Assembly (NCBI GenBank): GCA_937960435.1
Contig: CALGPN010000045.1
Coordinates: 1-34,677, forward strand
Length of the DNA: 34,677 bases
Source of the DNA: an uncultured Desulfosoma sp.
Lineage (GTDB): Bacteria; Desulfobacterota; Syntrophobacteria; Syntrophobacterales; DSM-9756
Direction: 5' to 3'
Of the stretch, positions 1 through 5,685 are shown in pieces. The translations under genes were made by a program, and so were the position numbers. How positions within the stretch are numbered: the stretch's first letter is position 1; each line of letters opens with the position of its first letter. The notes under the pieces are model-generated. The model was not told where the DNA came from, did no database searches, and saw only the letters and a program-made list of their open reading frames with translations.

Positions 1-1096
1 AAGCCTCGCCGGGAACCACCGCCAGCTGCACTTCTTCCAACAGGTAGTCCGCCAAAGCAGATGACCCGTTGATGGTCCGGTCGCCCGCTTTAGCCCCGTA
101 GGATGCGCTCACGTTGGGAAAGACATAAAACGCCCCGTCGGGCACGGGACACGTCACCCCTGGCAGCCGCGCCAGCCGCTCCACCACATAGTCTCTCCGT
201 TGGGCGAACACCTGCACCATCCGGCGACACGTTTCTTGTTCGCCGCCGAGTGCCGCCACGGCCGCCCACTGGGCGATGGACGACGGGTTGCTCGTGGATT
301 GGCTCTGGATTTTCCCGGCCGCCTTGATCACATCGCGATGACCCAAAAGATACCCGATGCGCCACCCCGTCATGGCATAGGTTTTACTCACCCCGTTGAC
401 AATGAACGTGCGGTCCTTCAGGCGGGGTTCCACCATCGCCACATTGGCCCACGGGAGACCGTCGAAGAGGATGCGGTAATAAATATCATCGGAAACAATC
501 GAGACCTCCTCGTGCTCCAACAACACCTCGGCCAGCGCGCGAAGCTCCTCGGAGCGATAGTGGGTTCCCGTGGGGTTGGACGGGCTGTTGAGGATGACCA
601 TCCGGGTTTTGGGGGTGAGCGCTTTGCGGAGATCGTCGGGCGTCATCTTGAACCCCCGCGACTCGGCACACGGCACAAACACGGGTTCGGCCCCCGCCAA
701 GCGCACCATGTCCGGATAAGAAACCCAGTAGGGACTGGGGATGACAACCTCGTCGCCGGGGTCCAAAACCGCCTGAAACAAGTTGTAAAGACAGTGTTTC
801 CCGCCACACGAAACGAGCACCTCCTCGGGCTCGTAGCTCAACCCGTAGTCTGCGGCGACGGTTTGAATGATCGCCTCTTTCAATTCCGGGATCCCTTGGA
901 CGGGGGTGTAGCGTGTCTGGCCCCGCAAAACGGCTTGCATGGCCATCTGGCCGATATGGTGAGGGGTTTCGAAATCCGGCTCCCCGACGCCGAAACTGAT
1001 CACCCGCACACCTTGGCTCCTCAGAAGCCTGGCTTTGCTGTTGATGGCAAGGGTTGCCGAAGGTTTCACTTGGCCGACGCGTTGAGAAAGTTTCAT
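1..1096 (-). CDS. aspC: Class I/II pyridoxal-phosphate aminotransferase, aspartate aminotransferase type (3' end cut by window)
   Basis: This is a fold-type I PLP aminotransferase that would move an amino group between aspartate (or an aromatic amino acid) and a 2-oxo acid in the cytoplasm. About 365 residues are visible of a usual 390-400; the C-terminus lies beyond base 1. Seen in the sequence are an N-terminal FGVGEPDF motif near residue 35, the NSPSNPTG cofactor loop near 170, a DDIYY stretch near 203, and SKTYAMTGWRIGY with the PLP lysine near residue 238. The ATG at 1094-1096 overlaps the truA stop codon in an ATGA arrangement, so it is probably translationally coupled to truA and is the last visible gene of argC-truA-aspC. 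The family (subgroup Ib) often has mixed aspartate/prephenate/aromatic specificity, so exact substrate use is inferred. The family call is firm; the gene symbol is less so. Confidence 0.88.
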   Translation of the reverse strand, partial: MKLSQRVGQVKPSATLAINSKARLLRSQGVRVISFGVGEPDFETPHHIGQMAMQAVLRGQTRYTPVQGIPELKEAIIQTVAADYGLSYEPEEVLVSCGGKHCLYNLFQAVLDPGDEVVIPSPYWVSYPDMVRLAGAEPVFVPCAESRGFKMTPDDLRKALTPKTRMVILNSPSNPTGTHYRSEELRALAEVLLEHEEVSIVSDDIYYRILFDGLPWANVAMVEPRLKDRTFIVNGVSKTYAMTGWRIGYLLGHRDVIKAAGKIQSQSTSNPSSIAQWAAVAALGGEQETCRRMVQVFAQRRDYVVERLARLPGVTCPVPDGAFYVFPNVSASYGAKAGDRTINGSSALADYLLEEVQLAVVPGEA

Positions 1097-1950
1097 GTCT
1101 TTTCCCCTATGTCATGAACGGTGAGGTGTTCCTCCCTGTCATAAAAGACGCACACCAGGTAAAGGCCGTGGGCGGGAGCCGTGATGCCCGCGCGAGATCG
1201 GTCCCGACTCTCCAGGACGGCTGCGAGGTCCTGGGCCGTCATGGCGCCGCGGCCGGCTTGTACCAGAGTGCCCACAAGATTGCGCACCATATGCCGCAAA
1301 AACCCCGTGGCGTGGAAGCGGAAATAGAGGTGATCCGGGTCGGGGCGCCACGCCTTCGCTTCTATCATGACGCGCACGGGGTTGGTGACCGAAGAACCTG
1401 CGGCCATGAAGGCGCTGAAATCGTGTTCGCCGATGAGCACCGGAAGACAGGACCGGATGCGATCCACATCGAGAGGCTTGGGCACGTGCCAGGTGTAGAG
1501 CCGTTCCAGGGCCGAGGGAAGGGGGCGGTTGAGGATGCGGTATTCGTAAATCTTGCTCAGCGCCGAATACGAAGCATGGAAGGCATCGGGGACCTCCTGC
1601 GCGTGGCGCACCACGATGTCCGGCGGCAGGAGCGCGTTGAGCCCTCTTTGGAAATCTTCGGGGCCTAAACGCGTTTTCGCGTAAAAATTGATGACCTGGC
1701 CCAAGGCGTGGACCCCTGCGTCGGTCCGTCCGGAGGCCCGCACGGTGACGGGGCGCCCCAGCATGACGCCCAGTTTGGATTCCACGACTTCCTGAAGGGT
1801 GAGCACGCCTTTTTGGCGTTGCCAGCCGTGGTAGTTGGACCCGTCGTATTCCAGGACGAGCTTGAAATTTCTCTTGGCCTGCGGGTCCAGGGGAGCACGA
1901 AACGGCCGGGCCGGGTCCGGTGGGGAGCTTTCGACCGAGGACGCGTTCAC
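1093..1950 (-). CDS. truA: tRNA pseudouridine(38-40) synthase TruA
   Basis: TruA converts uridines 38-40 of the tRNA anticodon stem to pseudouridine in the cytoplasm. The 285-residue product carries the family motif RASGRTDAGVHA at about residues 71-82, whose Asp (about D77) is the catalytic nucleophile in known TruA proteins. The start is taken as the GTG at 1948-1950, which overlaps the argC TGA stop as GTGA. Longer in-frame starts exist upstream, but they lie inside argC and add a basic, non-conserved extension. About 28 residues precede the conserved core (NFKLVLEYDGSNYHGWQ), slightly more than in E. coli TruA (270 aa). The stop overlaps the next start (ATGA). The three genes argC, truA and aspC therefore form a tightly coupled unit. 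Confidence 0.95.
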   Translation of the reverse strand: MNASSVESSPPDPARPFRAPLDPQAKRNFKLVLEYDGSNYHGWQRQKGVLTLQEVVESKLGVMLGRPVTVRASGRTDAGVHALGQVINFYAKTRLGPEDFQRGLNALLPPDIVVRHAQEVPDAFHASYSALSKIYEYRILNRPLPSALERLYTWHVPKPLDVDRIRSCLPVLIGEHDFSAFMAAGSSVTNPVRVMIEAKAWRPDPDHLYFRFHATGFLRHMVRNLVGTLVQAGRGAMTAQDLAAVLESRDRSRAGITAPAHGLYLVCVFYDREEHLTVHDIGEKT

Positions 1951-2984
1951 GGCTGCCACGGGGCGGCTTCCAGCCCGCAGTCTTCGGGGAAGCCGAGCAT
2001 GAGGTTCATGTTGCACACGGCCTGGCCGGAAGCGCCGCGGGTCAAGTTGTCGATGACGGAAACCACGATGACCCGTCCCGTGCGCGGATCGGTTTTCCAA
2101 GCGATGTCGCAGTAATTACTGCCGCGCACCTGAAGGGTGGTGGGAAATTGCCCGGGCGAGCAAAGCCGCACGAATCGCGCCGTGCCGTAAAAACTGTGGA
2201 AGGCGTCCGTCACCTTTTGCGCGTCCACGCCGGGTTCCAGCTGCGCGTAGACCGTGCTCAAGATCCCGCGGCTCATGGGGACTAAATGCGGGGTGAAGGT
2301 GATGCGCACCGGTTTTCCCGCAAGAAGGCTCAGCTCTTGTTCCACTTCCGGGGTGTGGCGATGTTCGGCGACCTTGTAAGCCCGAAAGCCGTCGTTCACT
2401 TCACAGTAATGGGTCGTCAGCGCCAAGCCGCGGCCCGCGCCCGTCACCCCCGATTTGGAATCCGCCACGATGGTTTCCGCAACGATAAGCTTTTCTCTGA
2501 GTAGCGGGGCGCAGGCCAGGATGATGCTCGTGGGGTAACATCCCGGATTGCCCACGAGGCGGGCCGCAGCGATCCGATCGCGGTACAGTTCCGGAAGGCC
2601 GTAAACGGCTTCTTTCAGGAGATGGGGCGCCGTGTGTTTTTGGTACCACGCTTCGTAGACGGAGGCGTCTCGGAATCGAAAATCGGCGCTCAGGTCGACC
2701 ACTCTGACCCCGCGATCAAGAAGGGACGGAATGATTTCCATCGCCGCGTGGTGGGGCAGGGCGGTGAAGACGAGCTCGGCGTTGCGCGTGAGCGCGTCCG
2801 GGTCGGTGTCTTCAAAGTGGAGATCGCCGTGACGGCGCAAAGCCGGGTAAACGTCCGCAAGGGCTTCGCCCTGGTTGGCCCGTGAGGTGATGGTGGTGAC
2901 ACGCACCCGAGGATGGCCGCTCAAGAGCCTGAGGAGTTCGAAACCCGTGTATCCGGACGCGCCGGCGATGGACACAGGCACCAT
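1947..2984 (-). CDS. argC: N-acetyl-gamma-glutamyl-phosphate reductase ArgC
   Basis: ArgC carries out the NADPH-dependent reduction of N-acetylglutamyl phosphate to the semialdehyde in arginine biosynthesis. The 345-residue length is typical. The N-terminal Rossmann motif GASGYTGFELLRLL (from residue 8) binds NADP, and GNPGCYPTS carries the catalytic Cys at about residue 149. HRHTPEVEQEL further along is the usual substrate-side motif with a His. The ATG at 2982-2984 is chosen because the product then begins directly at the dinucleotide fold and a GGGAGA ribosome-binding site lies 6 bases upstream. It follows rplM-rpsI on the same strand after 198 bases, an order also known in other Desulfobacterota and Geobacter. 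A terminator-like hairpin stands between rpsI and argC, so argC may have partly separate expression. Confidence 0.96.
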   Translation of the reverse strand: MVPVSIAGASGYTGFELLRLLSGHPRVRVTTITSRANQGEALADVYPALRRHGDLHFEDTDPDALTRNAELVFTALPHHAAMEIIPSLLDRGVRVVDLSADFRFRDASVYEAWYQKHTAPHLLKEAVYGLPELYRDRIAAARLVGNPGCYPTSIILACAPLLREKLIVAETIVADSKSGVTGAGRGLALTTHYCEVNDGFRAYKVAEHRHTPEVEQELSLLAGKPVRITFTPHLVPMSRGILSTVYAQLEPGVDAQKVTDAFHSFYGTARFVRLCSPGQFPTTLQVRGSNYCDIAWKTDPRTGRVIVVSVIDNLTRGASGQAVCNMNLMLGFPEDCGLEAAPWQP

Positions 2985-3014
2985 GGCACTCTCCCTTTTT
3001 GGGGCAAACCTCAG

Positions 3015-3055
3015 ACAAAATTCAGGGGCCCGCGCCGTCGGCGAGAGCCCCTGAA
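3015..3055 (-). terminator. Intrinsic terminator/attenuator candidate between rpsI and argC
   Basis: Read on the minus strand, a 9-bp perfect stem (3047-3055 with 3021-3029) is strengthened by an inner CGCC/GGCG pairing and followed directly by TTTTGT (3020-3015). It lies about 150 bases after the rpsI stop and only 30 bases before the argC start. It would end rplM-rpsI transcription or limit read-through into argC. The stem is seen directly; function is inferred and the U-tract is short. Confidence 0.6.
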
Positions 3056-3182
3056 GAGTGTCTTCCGTGGTTGGATCAGGATCGGCCGGTTTTGGGTTTC
3101 CCGGGCATCGGGGCTCCCGTCCCGGTTGAACGGCCATCGGGGAGCCGACCTTCCTCGGGAACCTCCATTCCCGGGTGAACGC

Positions 3183-3575
3183 CTAGCGTTTCGAGTACTG
3201 GAACCGAGCTCGTGCGCCGCGCTGGCCGTATTTTTTCCGTTCCTTCACGCGGGAATCCCGGGTGATGAAGCCGGCGCGCTTGAGCACCTGCCGAAATTCC
3301 GGGTTGAATTCCATGAGGGCTTTGGAGATGCCGTGCTTGATGGCGCCGGCCTGGCCGCTCAACCCCCCGCCGCTCACATTGACAAAGACATCCAGCTTTC
3401 CGAAGGTGCCGGTGAGCATCAGCGGCTGATGGATGAGCATTTTACTCGTTTCGCGAACGATGTACTCGTCGATGGGCTTGTTGTTGATGAGGACGCGACC
3501 CGTTCCGGGCTTGAGCCATACCCGAGCCACCGCCGATTTGCGCTTTCCTGTGGCATAAAAACTTTGTTCCGCCAT
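3183..3575 (-). CDS. rpsI: 30S ribosomal protein S9
   Basis: S9 is a small-subunit ribosomal protein whose C-terminal tail reaches the P-site tRNA. The 130-residue product has the full family pattern: [20 protein letters not shown] at residues 7-26, an [22 protein letters not shown] core, a [11 protein letters not shown] segment, and the conserved basic terminus ending in QYSKR. The length is standard (about 130 aa). It lies 15 bases after rplM and must be cotranscribed with it, as in nearly all bacteria. Confidence 0.98.
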   Translation of the reverse strand: MAEQSFYATGKRKSAVARVWLKPGTGRVLINNKPIDEYIVRETSKMLIHQPLMLTGTFGKLDVFVNVSGGGLSGQAGAIKHGISKALMEFNPEFRQVLKRAGFITRDSRVKERKKYGQRGARARFQYSKR

Positions 3576-3590
3576 GTGACGACTCCTTGA

Positions 3591-4031
3591 CTACTTGCGG
3601 CTGCCCAGGGTCAGGGCAGTGGGTTGCTGGGCTTCGTGGGGATGTTCGGCCCCGCTGTAAACTTTGAGCTTTTTAAGAAGTTTGCGGCCCAGGCGGTTTT
3701 TTGGGAGCATGCCGCGCACGGCGAATTCAATGAGCCGCTCGGGGTGTTCCTGATTCAATTTTTTCGCCGTGGTGACCTTGAGGCCCCCGGGATAGCCGGA
3801 ATGACGATAGTATTTCTTCTGCTCCCATTTGCGCCCGGTCAGACGAACTTTCTCGGCGTTGATGACCACGACGAAATCGCCCGTATCCACATGCGGGGTG
3901 AAGGTGGGCAAGTGTTTGCCCCGGAGCCTTACGGCGATTTCACTGGCCAAACGCCCGAGGACCTGGCCCTCGGCGTCCACCACAATCCACTTTCTTCCGT
4001 TGGCATCAAACTTGGCACTGGTCGTTTTCAT
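3591..4031 (-). CDS. rplM: 50S ribosomal protein L13
   Basis: L13 is an early-assembly protein of the large ribosomal subunit. The 146-residue product shows the family pattern: [20 protein letters not shown] near residue 14, [19 protein letters not shown] near 43, the [10 protein letters not shown] segment, and [20 protein letters not shown] near residue 115. The ATG at 4029-4031 is chosen because a GGAGA ribosome-binding site lies 7 bases upstream and the N-terminus matches L13 length. A longer open frame reaches 4403 but runs through the promoter region and carries no family similarity. It is the first gene of rplM-rpsI, with a strong promoter 50 bases upstream. Confidence 0.98.
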   Translation of the reverse strand: MKTTSAKFDANGRKWIVVDAEGQVLGRLASEIAVRLRGKHLPTFTPHVDTGDFVVVINAEKVRLTGRKWEQKKYYRHSGYPGGLKVTTAKKLNQEHPERLIEFAVRGMLPKNRLGRKLLKKLKVYSGAEHPHEAQQPTALTLGSRK

Positions 4032-4079
4032 GCGAATATCTCCATTCAACCGCCACCGATGTCCGACTCGAAGCTCAGT

Positions 4080-4108
4080 CCTATAGGCAATCCCCCTCGG
4101 CTTGTCAA
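4080..4108 (-). promoter_or_regulatory. Sigma-70-type promoter for rplM-rpsI
   Basis: On the minus strand TTGACA (4108-4103) and TATAGG (4085-4080) are separated by exactly 17 bases, about 50 bases upstream of the rplM start. The -35 box is a perfect match to consensus. Assignment is by sequence match only. Confidence 0.75.
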
Positions 4109-4174
4109 GGAAAAGTTCCAACGAAAGCGCCTCGAAAGGATCCCTCACGGCACGGGAAAAAGGCATCAAAAGCC

Positions 4175-4204
4175 TTGACATCCCGCAACGGGCTCCTCTA
4201 TAAG
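4175..4204 (+). promoter_or_regulatory. Sigma-70-type promoter for the aromatic biosynthesis operon
   Basis: TTGACA (4175-4180) and TATAAG (4199-4204) are separated by 18 bases on the plus strand. A transcript starting near 4211 would carry a roughly 340-base leader before the DAHP synthase start, containing the aromatic leader peptide and two terminator hairpins. It is divergent from the rplM promoter 66 bases away. Confidence 0.78.
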
Positions 4205-4258
4205 AGGGTACCCTTCGGAAGCCCGCAGGGTGTGATGCTCGAAAGACAAGGACAGTCA

Positions 4259-4345
4259 ATGAACAGCAAGGGAACGGTTCGGCGCTTTTACTTTTATTAC
4301 GGGTGGTATTACGGCCCCGAAGGGGTTGGCCGACCACCGCGCTGA
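4259..4345 (+). CDS. Aromatic-residue leader peptide of an attenuator (28 aa)
   Basis: This short open frame of 28 codons ends at TGA 4343-4345 and is preceded by AAGGA with a 6-base spacing. Codons 10-18 (4286-4312) read FYFYYGWYY: two Phe, five Tyr and one Trp among nine residues. That composition is nearly impossible by chance in a GC-rich leader. Only 32 bases after its stop comes a perfect intrinsic terminator, followed by a second one and then the DAHP synthase gene. This is the layout of ribosome-mediated transcription attenuators such as trp and pheA leaders in enterobacteria. By analogy, a ribosome stalled for want of charged Tyr, Phe or Trp tRNA should prevent terminator folding and switch on the operon. 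The peptide, ribosome-binding site and hairpins are seen directly; the regulatory role is inferred. The antiterminator fold could not be settled by eye. Confidence 0.85.
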   Translation: MNSKGTVRRFYFYYGWYYGPEGVGRPPR

Positions 4346-4377
4346 GCCGTCCGAAGCCGTAAGGACGTCGGCACCGA

Positions 4378-4413
4378 GGCCGTGGGCTAACCCCGAAGCC
4401 CACGGCCTTTTTT
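4378..4413 (+). terminator. Intrinsic terminator T1 of the aromatic attenuator
   Basis: A perfect 10-bp GC-rich stem, GGCCGTGGGC (4378-4387) with GCCCACGGCC (4398-4407) around a 10-base loop, is followed at once by six T residues (4408-4413). It begins 32 bases after the leader peptide stop and precedes the structural genes, as expected for an attenuator terminator. Confidence 0.9.
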
Positions 4414-4426
4414 ATGGACCTTGCCA

Positions 4427-4461
4427 GGCCGTGGGCGCAAGCTCACGGCCTTTTGTGTTTT
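4427..4461 (+). terminator. Second tandem intrinsic terminator T2
   Basis: A second 10-bp stem, GGCCGTGGGC (4427-4436) with GCTCACGGCC (4441-4450), is closed by a GCAA tetraloop of GNRA type and contains one G-U pair. It is followed by TTTTGTGTTTT. Its 5' arm is identical to that of T1, so the T1 3' arm (4398-4407) can pair perfectly with either T1 or T2 5' arm. Confidence 0.8.
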
Positions 4462-4467
4462 GGAGGT

Positions 4468-4523
4468 TCGGCACGGATGTGCCGATATCTTAAAAAAGGA
4501 GGGAAACCTTAACGTTTTCCTCC
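4468..4523 (+). promoter_or_regulatory. Two further hairpins in the leader just upstream of the DAHP synthase start
   Basis: TCGGCAC/GTGCCGA (4468-4474 with 4479-4485, GGAT loop) forms a 7-bp hairpin. A 10-bp stem with one wobble follows (4498-4507 with 4514-4523) and buries a strong AAAGGAGG sequence at 4495-4502. The ribosome-binding site actually used is probably AAGGAGG at 4535-4541, outside the stem. The role is unknown; RNA stability or translation control is possible. Confidence 0.4.
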
Positions 4524-4548
4524 CAACACGAGGCAAGGAGGATTGGCC

Positions 4549-5622
4549 ATGATCGTTGTCATGAAACCCGAACACACGGACGAAGAACTCAGGCAGCTTG
4601 TGGCGCGCGTGGAAAAGATGGGTTTGCGGACTCATCTGTCCCGGGGCGAACGGCGCACCATTGTCGGGATCATCGGCGAAAGGGAACTGATCCAGGAGAT
4701 CCCTTTTACGAGTTTTCCCGGTGTGGAAGCGGCGCATCCCATTCTACAGCCCTACAAACTGGTCAGCCGGGAATTCAAAGACGAAAACACGAGAATTTCC
4801 ATCGGGGCCCACGTGGAACTGGGCGGGCGGGCCATACCCATCATCGCCGGGCCTTGTGCCGTGGAAGGCCGGGAGGTTCTCGATGAAATCGCGGATGCCC
4901 TCCACGCCCTGGGGATTCCCATGCTTCGCGGCGGCGCTTTCAAACCCCGCACTTCCCCTTACAGCTTCCAAGGGCTCGGGGAATTGGCCCTCAAGTTCAT
5001 GAGCGACGTGCGGAGCCGCACCGGCATGCCGGTGGTCACGGAAGTCATGGATGCCCGAGACCTACTCCTGGTCTACAAATACGCCGACGTGCTCCAGATC
5101 GGCACGCGCAATATGCAAAATTTCAAACTCTTGACCGAAGTGGGACAGGTCGACAAGCCGGTGATCCTCAAACGCGGCATGTCGGCCACCATCAAAGAGT
5201 TCCTCATGTCGGCCGAATACATCGTGAGTCACGGCAACGAAAAAGTCATCCTGTGCGAGCGCGGCATCCGAACGTTTGAAACGGAAACCCGAAACACCTT
5301 GGATCTGAGCGCCGTGCCTTTGCTGAAAAAACTCACCCATCTGCCCGTCATCGTGGATCCCAGCCACGCCCTGGGCCGGACCGACCTCATCCCCGCCATG
5401 GCCTGTGCAGCCGTGGCCGCCGGAGCCGACGGCCTCATGCTGGAAGTCCATGTGCGGCCCCATGAAGCCCTGAGCGACGGATCCCAGTCCCTCACGCCCC
5501 AGGCCATGGCCGCCCTTCTGGATCGGCTGGAGCCCGTGGCCCAAGCCGTGGGCCGCACCATCCTGAGGACACCTCAGCAGGGCACAGGCGATGCGGCCAA
5601 GACGGCCGCCGGGGCATCGTAA
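4549..5622 (+). CDS. aroF: 3-deoxy-7-phosphoheptulonate (DAHP) synthase, type I-beta with N-terminal ferredoxin-like regulatory domain
   Basis: It condenses phosphoenolpyruvate and erythrose 4-phosphate to DAHP, the first step of the shikimate pathway. The 357-residue product has an N-terminal domain of about 70 residues ([18 protein letters not shown]...) like the ferredoxin-like regulatory domain known from Thermotoga maritima DAHP synthase, where it mediates feedback inhibition by Tyr/Phe. The catalytic barrel follows, with IAGPCAVEG near residue 100, [15 protein letters not shown] near 130, [10 protein letters not shown] near 185, LKRGM near 206 and DPSHALGR near 270. The ATG at 4549 has AAGGAGG 7 bases upstream; a TTG two codons earlier is also in frame. 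It is the first structural gene after the aromatic attenuator and 63 bases before the TyrA-AroB fusion. Enzyme activity (N-terminal domain) and transcription (leader) would thus both answer to aromatic amino acids. Confidence 0.95.
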   Translation: MIVVMKPEHTDEELRQLVARVEKMGLRTHLSRGERRTIVGIIGERELIQEIPFTSFPGVEAAHPILQPYKLVSREFKDENTRISIGAHVELGGRAIPIIAGPCAVEGREVLDEIADALHALGIPMLRGGAFKPRTSPYSFQGLGELALKFMSDVRSRTGMPVVTEVMDARDLLLVYKYADVLQIGTRNMQNFKLLTEVGQVDKPVILKRGMSATIKEFLMSAEYIVSHGNEKVILCERGIRTFETETRNTLDLSAVPLLKKLTHLPVIVDPSHALGRTDLIPAMACAAVAAGADGLMLEVHVRPHEALSDGSQSLTPQAMAALLDRLEPVAQAVGRTILRTPQQGTGDAAKTAAGAS

Positions 5623-5685
5623 CGGGCCCGGCGAAGGCCCACCGAGACCGGGGGAGCGCCGCGAACGACGGTGGATGGAGGAAGC

